NCBI GenBank assembly: GCA_048594975.1
Contig: JBMDXQ010000059.1
Location: 1 to 23,598, forward strand
Source: JBMDXB01 sp048594975
Lineage (GTDB): Bacteria > Acidobacteriota > Vicinamibacteria > Vicinamibacterales > 2-12-FULL-66-21
Length of the DNA stretch: 23,598 bases
Direction: 5' to 3'
In this document: positions 13,576-19,945 of the stretch, one piece after another
Position numbering within the stretch: position 1 is the first letter of the stretch
How the letters are laid out: each line of letters opens with the position of its first letter
Program-made: the position numbers and the translations under genes
The notes under the pieces: generated by a model
What the model saw: only the letters and a program-made list of their open reading frames with translations
Database searches by the model: none
What the model was told of the DNA's origin: nothing

Positions 13576-14162
13576 TCACTCAATCAAGGCGAACTGGTAC
13601 GTATCCAGAATCCTTCCGAGTAACCTTGCTCGGGCGACACCAGTGGCCCAAGCGACTCAGCGCGAATGGCATCGGCGGCCCTGTCGAACACGGCTGCTGC
13701 GACACGGGGTGGATCGTGCTTGCAGTCATAGGCAATCCCGTCCGCTTGCACGGGATGCCTCCAGACCGCAAGCGACCAGCGCTGCGCGAGATGGCGAGGC
13801 CCCGTGCAAATCCGCGCATCGGCGCCGGCCCTCGCGAGACCGCCGCTTGCTGCAAAGTCAACGACTCGGAGAGAGCGACTGAACGTGAGCCTCGCCAACG
13901 GGTGGGCCGTCAAGGACCGGACCGAGACGGTGGAGACACCTAGTTGATTGGCCGAAGGTCTCGATAAAGGCACCCCATGCATCCTCGGCGCAATAGAGCA
14001 CGCCGAATTCTCCGGCAGGCGCATCGAATCGATATCGCGCGGCGCGCCCAAAGTGAAGTGGTTGGTTCGACGCTTGGTGAATTCGAAATAGGGGGCCTTG
14101 GAGTTCACGATCAGGAGCTCGCGGCCGTTGAAATCAGCTGGCGGCTCTGGATGCTCGATCAT
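13576..14162 (-). pseudogene. RES-domain toxin, broken by frameshifts
   Basis: Begins at ATG 14162, overlapping the antitoxin stop (ATGA). The first codons read MIEHPEPPADFNGRELLIV. The frame then shifts near 14092, where one base of a G/C run appears lost, to give the RES start LFRIHQASNQPLHFGRAARY, RFDAPAGEFGVLYCAEDAWG, AFIETFGQST. Near 13960 it returns to the first frame for VVDFAASGGLARAGADARI and DGIAYDCKHDPPRVAAAVFD. A last shift near 13625 restores the proper tail LLGRILDTYQFALIE, with TGA at 13578-13576. RES toxins are NAD+-degrading enzymes kept inactive by Xre/MbcA/ParS antitoxins. As read, no functional toxin would be made. Confidence 0.78.
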
Positions 14163-15085
14163 GGGGCGCCGTGTTCACCGTACGCCTTGGCCGCATCGAG
14201 CACCGATTCGGCATCACCGCGTCGCAGACACTGGAGCGGCGACTCACCGTTCAGACGCGTATTCGCGTTCACGAAGAAAGCCAGCTTCATCCATTCATCA
14301 TGAGCTGCGAGAGCCTTCAGGACGCGCTCCAGACCGCCGATGACGCCTCCCTGTTCGAACTGCCAGGCCGGATAGTGATAACCATGACCTCCGAGACCAA
14401 GGGCCAGAAGCGTCGCTGCTTGGCGGCGCTTATCCACTGCCTGACGAGAAATCCCGAGAATCTCGGCCACTTCAGACGCGGGTATTGCGCCACCTTCGGC
14501 CTGAAGCAGCTTCCGCCGCGCGTGAATTCCCCGCAGCCGCGCGTTGGCGAGCGGATCGGAAACGGACGAAGGGGCGACTGCAGTCGACGACAAGGCCCGC
14601 ACCAACACTTCCCAATCCGATGAAGCAGCCACGGCCGCCTCAAGTGAACCTTCCGCGTTGCGTTCGGCGAGATCCGCGACGGCATTGATCGCCCTCGTCA
14701 CGAACACCCGTTTGACGCCTTTAGCTGCACGCACGGCTCTCCAAGTCGCGCGACCGAGCTCGCCTCCTGCGGACTCGTCCCCGGGAGTGCCGAATTGACT
14801 GCGAAGAGTAATGACCAGGCGACCAGCCGAAAACTCAGACTCGGGGACAAATCCTTTAAGCGCGACTCGGTAGCGCTTCTTTGGAGTCTTGAGCTCGAGG
14901 ACATCGGCACGGAACAGGAGCACAAGATTGTGCTTCCGGAGTTTGAGGACATCCGCCCTAATCCGGACGAGGTCCCGATGCCGGTCCAGCTCGAGAACGT
15001 CGGGCCGAGCTGGGAGGGCCTCCTTGAGGGTCTGGGCTAGGGTTTCGCCAATCGACTCAAGATCAGCGGTGGCTGTCGCTTCCAT
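14159..15085 (-). CDS. Long Xre/MbcA/ParS-type antitoxin of the RES pair
   Basis: 308 residues, much longer than the usual 130-180. The C-terminal part has a helix-turn-helix (SEVAEILGISRQAVDKRRQA within 203-229) and a toxin-binding tail (about 262-308: DEWMKLAFFVNANTRLNGES, PLQCLRRGDAESVLDAAKAY). Residues 27-74 are three 16-residue repeats beginning R-x-DVL-x-L. Residues 75-200 are not recognised. It overlaps the RES toxin by four bases. TATAAT lies 9 bases before the ATG, so the mRNA may have almost no leader. It should bind and repress its own operon and neutralise the toxin, although the toxin gene is broken. Confidence 0.78.
   Translation of the reverse strand: MEATATADLESIGETLAQTLKEALPARPDVLELDRHRDLVRIRADVLKLRKHNLVLLFRADVLELKTPKKRYRVALKGFVPESEFSAGRLVITLRSQFGTPGDESAGGELGRATWRAVRAAKGVKRVFVTRAINAVADLAERNAEGSLEAAVAASSDWEVLVRALSSTAVAPSSVSDPLANARLRGIHARRKLLQAEGGAIPASEVAEILGISRQAVDKRRQAATLLALGLGGHGYHYPAWQFEQGGVIGGLERVLKALAAHDEWMKLAFFVNANTRLNGESPLQCLRRGDAESVLDAAKAYGEHGAP
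14864..15007 (-). repeat. Three 48-base in-frame repeats inside the antitoxin gene
   Basis: Each unit encodes 16 residues: RPDVLELDRHRDLVRI, RADVLKLRKHNLVLLF and RADVLELKTPKKRYRV. On the plus strand the related ten-mers start at 14891, 14939 and 14987, exactly 48 bases apart. The alternating hydrophobic and charged pattern suggests a short repeat fold of strands or helices. The copies have diverged at many positions, so the expansion is not recent. Confidence 0.75.
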
Positions 15086-15094
15086 TGTTTACAG

Positions 15095-15100
15095 ATTATA
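15095..15100 (-). promoter_or_regulatory. -10 box TATAAT of the RES-antitoxin operon
   Basis: A perfect TATAAT on the minus strand, with nine bases before the ATG at 15085. A start site at the usual distance would give a leader of only a few bases. No good -35 at 16-18 bases; TTGACG (15129-15124) is 23 bases away, too far. Confidence 0.5.
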
Positions 15101-15278
15101 CTATGGTGCCGCCTGATAGAAACCGTCAACAGTGGTGGGACTCGCGTTCGTTGGCCGCACAGCATCCTGATGGCACCCCAAGGCTCCGCCGTCGACGGTC
15201 ACTCCCCGCCGAAGGATGCGGCAGGCGCACCAAACCTTGTGCGATCAACGAGTTGCAGAGGATCGATGTAGCAAGGAA

Positions 15279-15306
15279 GCTGGTTCGAATCCAGTCGCCC
15301 CGACCA
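15279..15306 (+). tRNA. 3' fragment of a tRNA-Pro-like gene (possible att site)
   Basis: GCTGG-TTCGAAT-CCAGT forms a T-arm, followed by CGCCCCG, discriminator A and CCA: the 3' acceptor strand and encoded CCA end of a tRNA. CGCCCCGACCA is the usual 3' end of bacterial tRNA-Pro. The matching 5' strand CGGGGCG and the D and anticodon arms are absent upstream, so only the last 28 bases exist. tRNA 3' ends duplicated without the body are the mark left by integrases at attachment sites. No integrase gene is in the window and no second copy was found here. Confidence 0.6.
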
Positions 15307-15520
15307 CTTTTCGAGTTCCGGGGTTCCAGCCGGGTTCCACCTGTCGCGCGATGTCGAGCGTCACGCCGCGGCCTCTTGATTCCGCACCCCATCCGTCATC
15401 TGGCCTCCAATCCGACAGTTAGTCAGCCAGGTTCCGTCCTCAACGCCATCCTGCGCCCGCCGATCCGTGTTAAACGCGACCATTGACAGGGTCTCCTTCT
15501 GGTATAGACCAAGAGGGATT
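15307..15520. other. Intergenic stretch before the AbrB-type antitoxin
   Basis: No supported gene. With 15101-15278 it forms about 430 bases holding only the tRNA fragment. TTGACA (15483-15488) followed 16 bases later by TAGACC (15505-15510) is a possible promoter for the antitoxin at 15521. Confidence 0.4.
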
Positions 15521-15760
15521 GTGAGTACCACTGCCAAGCTGTTCAAGAACGGGCGAAGCCAGGCCGTGCGGCTACCCCGCGAGTTCAGGTTCGACGGGGA
15601 CCGCGTCAGAGTGCGCCGCGCTGGGCGAGGAGTGCTCATCGAACCAGTCGTCACCGACGTCGCCGCATGGTTTGCCGAACTGGATCGACTCGCATCCGAA
15701 CCCTTCATGCCGGAGGGACGTCAGCAGCCACCGACACCAGAGCGAGACGTGTTCGGATGA
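15521..15760 (+). CDS. vapB: AbrB/MazE-fold VapB antitoxin
   Basis: 79 residues from GTG 15521, with GAGGG at 15513-15517. Starts further upstream would add residues unlike the family. It has the swapped-hairpin DNA-binding motif KLFKNGRSQAVRLPREFRF, followed by GDRVRVRRAGRGVLIEPV, then the toxin-binding tail WFAELDRLASEPFMPEGRQQ ending PERDVFG. This is a standard VapB. Its stop overlaps the toxin ATG (ATGA at 15757-15760). The partner VapC is broken, so this antitoxin is currently an orphan in function. Confidence 0.88.
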   Translation: MSTTAKLFKNGRSQAVRLPREFRFDGDRVRVRRAGRGVLIEPVVTDVAAWFAELDRLASEPFMPEGRQQPPTPERDVFG

Positions 15761-16176
15761 CGACGTACTGCTTGATACGAACGCGTGCATCGCGTTGATC
15801 AACGGCACCGAAATCAACGTGCCTCGACGACTTAAGCGAACAGTGGCTCGCGAGAGCGTGATCTTGCTGTCGTCGAACGCTGCATTCGAGCTGTGGTACG
15901 GCGTTGCGAAGAGCCAGCGGAAGGACAGTACACTCAACGGCTCGAGAGGTTCCTGGGCGGCCCACTCGAGTGGGTTCTCTTCGACGAAGACGACGGGCGC
16001 GCCGCGGGCACGGTTCGCGCCGAGCTCGAAACCGTGGGAAGGCTTGTCGGCGCCTCTGATGTCCTTCTCGCCGCCAAGCCCGACGACGCGCCGCGGCACT
16101 TGTGACCTCCAACACGAAGGAGTTCGCGCGCGTGCAGGGCCTGAAGTGGGAAGACTGGGCGGCTTCTCGTCGCTGA
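15757..16176 (+). pseudogene. vapC: VapC PIN-domain toxin, broken by three frameshifts
   Basis: The ATG overlaps the vapB stop. The true protein can be rebuilt from four segments: MTTY; LLDTNACIALINGTE to NAAFELWYGVAKSQRKD; TQRLERFLGGPLEWVLFDED through GASDVLLAAK; and ALVTSNTKEFARVQGLKWED ending WAASRR at TGA 16174-16176. The breaks are near 15769, 15926-15936 and 16090-16096, and each fits loss of one base. The first break falls at residue 5, before the catalytic Asp of LLDTN, so no active nuclease is expected. Three losses restore the original frame overall. Either genuine decay under an intact antitoxin or clustered sequence errors. Confidence 0.8.
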
Positions 16177-16210
16177 ACACGACATCAACCTCATGGACGT
16201 GATCTCGGGC

Positions 16211-16312
16211 TCTGTCGATGATGAACTCGTCGTGCCTCAGGGAGACGCGGTTCAACATGTCCCCGATCTGCTGCCGAACATCGAACGTTGATACCTTCTC
16301 CGGCATGTGCAT
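16211..16312 (-). pseudogene. Phd-type antitoxin N-terminal fragment
   Basis: The first 34 codons from ATG 16312 read MPEKVSTFDVRQQIGDML then NRVSLRHDEFIIDR, the start of a prevent-host-death antitoxin that normally continues with a KGKPLAALVP-like strand. After FIIDR the sequence changes to ARDHVHEV and the resemblance ends, next to the end of the broken VapC on the other strand. It has been cut by a rearrangement. No toxin partner is attached. Confidence 0.55.
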
Positions 16313-16313
16313 C

Positions 16314-16460
16314 TCACGTAACTAGGATGGCTAGCGCCTCGTCATAGCGTGAGCGTGGAACGAGCAGTCGCGTGGTGAGCACGCAGCCCTGCCCGGCGTT
16401 GGCGCAGGCGAAGCCGGCGCCCTTCAGGGCTTTGGGGAGAGCCCGCTTGGCCAGACGCTC
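16314..16460 (-). pseudogene. Aldehyde dehydrogenase catalytic-site fragment
   Basis: The minus strand reads IERLAKRALPKALKGAGFAC, ANAGQGCVLTTRLLVPRSRY, DEALAILVT and stops at 16316-16314. FxxANAGQGCxLTTRLLVPRSRYDE is the block around the catalytic cysteine of NAD(P)-dependent aldehyde dehydrogenases, but only about 45 residues remain of some 480. The upstream part (IERLAKRALPKALK) is less typical. It is a relic left between the Phd scrap and the Fic gene and shows that this interval was formed by deletion or insertion of larger DNA. Confidence 0.6.
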
Positions 16461-16550
16461 AATAGTCGCCTTACTGAACGCGCAGAGCGGCGAAGCGAAC
16501 CCTTGACGCGCCCACGCGCTGCCCGATAATCGAAAGCCGGAACGGGTGTC

Positions 16551-17681
16551 TCACGACCGAATCTCCGCGAGGGAGTAACTGGTACTGCGGCCTGCTCCAG
16601 GATTGCGCACCAGTACGCCACGCTCGACGAGATCGATGATGTCGCGCAGAGCCGTGTCCGACGAGCACTTCGCGATCGCCGCCCATTTCGACGTCGTGAG
16701 CTTGCCTTCGAATCGGTCCAACAGTCGATTCAGCATCACACGCTGACGCTCGTTGATTGGCATGTCGCGCAGCGACTGCCAGAAGCGCGCTTTCCGGAGG
16801 ACAGCCGCGAGCGTCGTCTCAGCGCCATCGATTGCTCGTCCGAGACAGGCGAGAAACCATTCCATCCAGGGCGTCACTTCCAGTGTGCCCTTTTGCGTGC
16901 GCTCGAGGATTTCGTAGTAATCGTTCCGCTCACGGCGGATCTGCGCGGACATGCCGTAGAACCGCTGTGAACTATGCTCCGAGCGCGCCAATGCCAGATC
17001 CGCAATCGCGCGCGCGATGCGGCCGTTGCCGTCGTCGAACGGATGGATCGTGACGAACCAGAGATGCGCGAGTCCGGCTTTCAGCACTTCGTCTGCGACT
17101 GGCGGACCGGTGCCCTCGTTGAACCAGCGCAGGAACGCGGTCATCTGTCGGTCAAGGCGTTTGGCGGGCGGACCTTCGAAATGAACACGTTCGCGTCCGA
17201 CCGGTCCAGAAACAACCTGCATGGGACCGGTGCTGTCGTCGCGCCACGCGCCTACACGCAGCTTCCGCATACCGCTGCGGCCGGTGGGGAACAGCGACGC
17301 ATGCCATCCGAATAGCCGTTCCGCCGTGAGCGGCTGCTCGTAGTTCCGTGTTGCGTCGAGCATCATTTCGACCACGCCTTCGATCCGGCGGTCCACGATG
17401 TCGACTCCGCCCACGTCCATGCCGAGACGACGGGCGATGGACGAGCGGACCTGCTCCACGTCGAGCTTTTCACCCTCAATCTCGCTGCTCTTGACCGTTT
17501 CGTCCGTGAGGGCTTCGAGGGTGGCCTCCTGCTGAAGCGGGAAGCCGAGTGCCTCCATTCGCCCAATCAGGCGCCCCTGCTGGTGCCTCACCGCGGCCAG
17601 CGGTCCGGCGAGCCGGTCCTGATCCCAACGGAACTTAGGCCAATCCGGCAGCTCGTGGATGTAGCGCGGTAATCGACGCAT
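16551..17681 (-). CDS. fic: Fic-domain protein with built-in inhibitory helix
   Basis: 376 residues. The N-terminal region (about 1-100, DUF4172-like) contains SSEIEG at 65-70, the inhibitory helix motif (S/T)xxxE(G/N) that blocks the ATP site in class II Fic proteins. The Fic core motif HPFDDGNGR is complete at 213-221, so the catalytic His213 and phosphate-binding residues are present. The C-terminus looks like a winged helix (TTSKWAAIAKCSSDTALRDI, LVERGVLVRNPGAGRSTSYS). Such proteins transfer AMP from ATP to hydroxyls of target proteins. TATAAT (17698-17693) is 11 bases before ATG 17681, implying a very short leader. Intact, unlike its left neighbours. Confidence 0.93.
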   Translation of the reverse strand: MRRLPRYIHELPDWPKFRWDQDRLAGPLAAVRHQQGRLIGRMEALGFPLQQEATLEALTDETVKSSEIEGEKLDVEQVRSSIARRLGMDVGGVDIVDRRIEGVVEMMLDATRNYEQPLTAERLFGWHASLFPTGRSGMRKLRVGAWRDDSTGPMQVVSGPVGRERVHFEGPPAKRLDRQMTAFLRWFNEGTGPPVADEVLKAGLAHLWFVTIHPFDDGNGRIARAIADLALARSEHSSQRFYGMSAQIRRERNDYYEILERTQKGTLEVTPWMEWFLACLGRAIDGAETTLAAVLRKARFWQSLRDMPINERQRVMLNRLLDRFEGKLTTSKWAAIAKCSSDTALRDIIDLVERGVLVRNPGAGRSTSYSLAEIRS

Positions 17682-17850
17682 GGCCTGCGGTGATTATATC
17701 AACCAATCGCCGCATAGATTGCGTCGATTGTGGGGCCTAATGGACCGCTCTGAGTTCGCGAAAGGCTCTCTCGACCTTGGCCAGCTCGCTCGACGTCCCA
17801 TTGAGCGATGCCTGATGCTAGCGAGGCTGCTGGCGACGTGAGTAGACCAG
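17682..17850. other. Intergenic region left of BrnA
   Basis: No supported gene. It holds the Fic promoter (TATAAT on the minus strand at 17698-17693) and otherwise nothing recognisable. Confidence 0.4.
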
Positions 17851-18114
17851 TCAGGATGTCTTATTCGCGAGCGCGTCTGCTAGCCGAACTTTGATGAACG
17901 CCTGTCGCGTGACGCCGAGCCGCCGGGCCTCCTGATCAATCTCACGCAAGAGGTCCACCGGGAAGTCCACGTTCACGCGCTGGACCGCGCGGCCGGGTCG
18001 GACCGCCTTGGCGCGGTCCGTGTGCGACGAGAGATCTACGCCGGCGTCATGCATGGCGTCGAGTTCGGCGGCCGGAAGGGCTCTAGCCTTGGAGGTACGC
18101 TGCTTCTTCTTCAT
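17851..18114 (-). CDS. brnA: BrnA-type antitoxin
   Basis: 87 residues from ATG 18114 (MKKKQRTSKARALP). The C-terminal half is a ribbon-helix-helix: AVQRVNVDFPVDLLREIDQE followed by ARRLGVTRQAFIKVRLADAL. It overlaps the end of brnT by 32 bases, and toxin-first order is the normal BrnTA arrangement. BrnA binds BrnT and represses the operon as a complex. The family normally has an N-terminal toxin-binding stretch, seen here as LPAAELDAMHDAGVDLSSH. An earlier in-frame ATG at 18153 would overlap brnT more. Confidence 0.82.
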   Translation of the reverse strand: MKKKQRTSKARALPAAELDAMHDAGVDLSSHTDRAKAVRPGRAVQRVNVDFPVDLLREIDQEARRLGVTRQAFIKVRLADALANKTS

Positions 18115-18346
18115 CGCGTGCTCGCCTGACGGAGACGATCCGGGTGCGATCACCCCGCATGGTGATGAACGCCGACCACACCACGTCGCCGATTCGCCCG
18201 ACGACCTGGGTCCGAGGTTCGTCGAGCGAGTAGGTCGGGATCTCGAGCCGGTCGCGGTCGCTCCACAACGCTTGGGCGCCGATGAAGTCGATGCCGTGCT
18301 TCTTGAGGTTGGCTGCCGACTTCGCCGGGTCGAACGCGAAGTCCAT
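18083..18346 (-). CDS. brnT: BrnT-type ribonuclease toxin
   Basis: 87 residues with the BrnT fold pattern: FAFDPAKSAANLKKHGIDF, then ALWSDRDRLEIPTYSLDEPR, VVGRIGDVVWSAFITMRGDR and RIVSVRRARDEEEAAY. The order of Lys/Arg-rich strands and the SxRRAR...E..Y tail match characterised BrnT, a RelE-like RNase that stops translation. TATACT (18363-18358) lies 11 bases before ATG 18346, so the leader is short. The ATG overlaps the stop of the upstream ribbon-helix-helix gene by one base. The pair with BrnA looks complete. Confidence 0.85.
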   Translation of the reverse strand: MDFAFDPAKSAANLKKHGIDFIGAQALWSDRDRLEIPTYSLDEPRTQVVGRIGDVVWSAFITMRGDRTRIVSVRRARDEEEAAYLQG

Positions 18347-18573
18347 CAGGTATAGAAAGTATACCAGAACCGGTGTCGTACGAGACAGTCTTTCGGCTTC
18401 GCATCGCCATCGCGTCGTTCCAGGAACTCGCGAGCGGTTTCCATGACGCCCACCTTTTCGGCAACAGCGGCCGCGATGAACTGATTCACCGACACGCCAT
18501 CGGCCTTCGCCAGTCTCGCCGCCCCGGTCTTCACTGACGTCGGCAGCTTCAACGGATACGTGCTCTTGCTCAT
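18346..18573 (-). CDS. HicB-like ribbon-helix-helix antitoxin, tail probably altered
   Basis: 75 residues from ATG 18573. TYPLKLPTSVKTGAARLAKA then DGVSVNQFIAAAVAEKVGVM form a ribbon-helix-helix domain of the type annotated as TA antitoxins of the HicB group. TAREFLERRDGDAKPKD continues the expected helix, but the end (CLVRHRFWYTFYT) does not look like the family and is written through the -10 box and start region of brnT. The original 3' end has probably been replaced when brnTA landed here. No toxin partner is adjacent. Confidence 0.65.
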   Translation of the reverse strand: MSKSTYPLKLPTSVKTGAARLAKADGVSVNQFIAAAVAEKVGVMETAREFLERRDGDAKPKDCLVRHRFWYTFYT

Positions 18574-18671
18574 GTGTGTAACTCCTTCAGGACACCACGA
18601 GGCAGGAGCACTCGCAGACCGGAGGGTCGCGCGGCTGGTTCGTCTGGTCAGGAGGTCGCCAACGTCGCCCT

Positions 18672-18689
18672 TATGATAGCATGATATCA
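18672..18689 (+). promoter_or_regulatory. Candidate -10 box and operator of FitAB-like vapBC
   Basis: TATGAT (18672-18677) is a near-consensus -10 box, ATGATA occurs twice eight bases apart, and the second copy is part of the palindrome TGATATCA (18682-18689). Repeats or palindromes here would suit binding by the ribbon-helix-helix antitoxin encoded from 18709. Confidence 0.4.
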
Positions 18690-18708
18690 GTGCGGAGCTC
18701 CAAGAGCC

Positions 18709-18957
18709 ATGGCCCAATTGCTGGTGCGCAATCTCGACGAGCAGGTGAAGGCGAAGCTGCAGCGCCGGGCGCGAAGGCACGGGCGCAGCACAGAGGAGGA
18801 AGTGCGCGAGATCCTCAGCGTCGCGGTTCATGATAAGGCCACGGCGCCGCGCCGCCTGGGCAGCCGGTTCAAGGCTCGGTTCGCACGAATTGGTCTCGAT
18901 GCCGACATCGAGGAACTGCGCGGCCAGCCCGCTCGGCCGGCAACGCTCCGCCCGTGA
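18709..18957 (+). CDS. vapB: FitA-like (Arc-type) VapB antitoxin
   Basis: 82 residues. The N-terminal ribbon-helix-helix reads MAQLLVRNLDEQVKAKLQRR ARRHGRSTEEEVREILSVAV, the FitA form in which the strand binds the DNA major groove. The C-terminal tail (SRFKARFARIGLDADIEELR) wraps the toxin. The stop overlaps the GTG start of the PIN toxin (GTGA), giving tight coupling. Complete and undamaged. It faces away from the HicB-like gene across a 135-base divergent region. Confidence 0.9.
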   Translation: MAQLLVRNLDEQVKAKLQRRARRHGRSTEEEVREILSVAVHDKATAPRRLGSRFKARFARIGLDADIEELRGQPARPATLRP

Positions 18958-19373
18958 TCGTTCTCGACACGAACGTGGTGTCGGCGCTGATGCGCCGGGA
19001 GCCGGACCCCAAGGTCGTGGCCTGGCTCGATGAGCTTCCGGCCGAATCGGTGTGGACGACAACCGTCACGGTCTTCGAGGTTCGGTTCGGACTCGCGCTC
19101 CTGGCCCCGAGCCGCCGGCGGCGGCAACTCGAGGAGGCATTCGCGCGGTCCCTTGAGGAGGATCTCGAGCGGCGTATTCTGCCTCTCGACGAGAGTGCAG
19201 CAAGCGCGGCAGCTGTCATGGCCGCGATGCGCCGCCGGGCGGGGCGTTCGGTCGAGATGCGGGACGCGTTTGTTGCCGGGATCGTCTCAGCCCGCAAGGC
19301 GACCCTTGCGACAGGGAATCGCAGGCACTTCGAAGGATTCGAGATTCGACTCGTCGATCCCTGGTCATCGTGA
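18954..19373 (+). CDS. vapC: FitB-like VapC PIN-domain toxin
   Basis: 139 residues from GTG 18954, overlapping the antitoxin stop by four bases. PIN acidic residues: Asp5 (IVLDTNVVSALMR), Glu42 (VTVFEVRFGL) and Asp103 (EMRDAFVAGI). The end reads TLATGNRRHFEGFEIRLVDP, where the usual acidic residue of the NxxDF motif is His124; many FitB-like toxins tolerate change there. Expected to be a Mg2+-dependent RNase restrained by the FitA-like partner. Intact. Confidence 0.9.
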   Translation: MIVLDTNVVSALMRREPDPKVVAWLDELPAESVWTTTVTVFEVRFGLALLAPSRRRRQLEEAFARSLEEDLERRILPLDESAASAAAVMAAMRRRAGRSVEMRDAFVAGIVSARKATLATGNRRHFEGFEIRLVDPWSS

Positions 19374-19445
19374 GGGCGTCGGCACAGGATCCGTGACACC
19401 GCTCGGCCTCCGCGCGCGTGTCGGAGAGCGCAGTTCAACACTCTT

Positions 19446-19601
19446 TCAGTTCTGCTTCGCGGCCGATAGGCTGTAGCGTCGAAGTACAGCGTCGAGCAAT
19501 GTGCCGCCAATTCGATTGGCAGCCTTCGGATCGTTTTGCAGGATGTATGCGCGGAGATGAGCCAGATGCTCGATGGCTCGCGGCGACCAGACGATGGTCA
19601 C
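19446..19601 (-). pseudogene. ParE-type toxin, truncated
   Basis: Starts at GTG 19601, overlapping the antitoxin stop (GTGA). The first 40 residues are a typical ParE start: VTIVWSPRAIEHLAHLRAYI, then NDPKAANRIGGTLLDAVL. The frame ends after 51 residues at TGA 19448-19446. An adjacent frame reads PIGREAELKE, resembling the next ParE block, so a frameshift is likely, but the following TRELVV-like strand and catalytic C-terminus are missing before the end of the vapC gene at 19373. Not functional. Confidence 0.7.
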
Positions 19602-19858
19602 ACGCGCGGCGCCTTGCGTTCACGCTTGCGCCCCCAGGAACGGAGCCAGTTCGCCACGTCCTTGTGTGGAACACCCCGGTCCTCATCGAGTTCCTTGATG
19701 CCGGCCTGAATTTCATCCAGTTGCCAGCTTTCCGCCTCGACGAAGGCGGCAATCGCTTCCGCGGCAAGAAACGATTTCGAGCGACGTGCGCGTTTCGCGA
19801 GCGCCTCGAGACGCTTCTTGGTGTCGACATCGATTCGAACCGATAACGTGGTGCTCAT
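19598..19858 (-). CDS. CopG/ribbon-helix-helix antitoxin of a ParDE-like pair
   Basis: 86 residues from ATG 19858. The N-terminus MSTTLSVRIDVDTKKRLEAL is a ribbon-helix-helix, followed by ARRSKSFLAAEAIAAFVEAE and a toxin-binding tail (WQLDEIQAGIKELDEDRGVP, then VANWLRSW). The format matches antitoxins paired with ParE toxins of the MTIVWS type. A start ten codons earlier has no support. The partner is truncated, so it is now an orphan that could still repress its own promoter or neutralise related ParE toxins. Confidence 0.85.
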   Translation of the reverse strand: MSTTLSVRIDVDTKKRLEALAKRARRSKSFLAAEAIAAFVEAESWQLDEIQAGIKELDEDRGVPHKDVANWLRSWGRKRERKAPRV

Positions 19859-19945
19859 GTGTGATCGCCTGTAATCAGATGGATACATCCTGGGACAGGT
19901 CTGCCGAGGTCCGCGGCCCGGGTCTTCAGCTTGCGGTGCAGGGCA

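Noticed and set aside
15126..15392. A minus-strand protein containing GRGDWIRTS
   Set aside because: This string is the antisense translation of the tRNA 3' end at 15279-15306, a common false protein.
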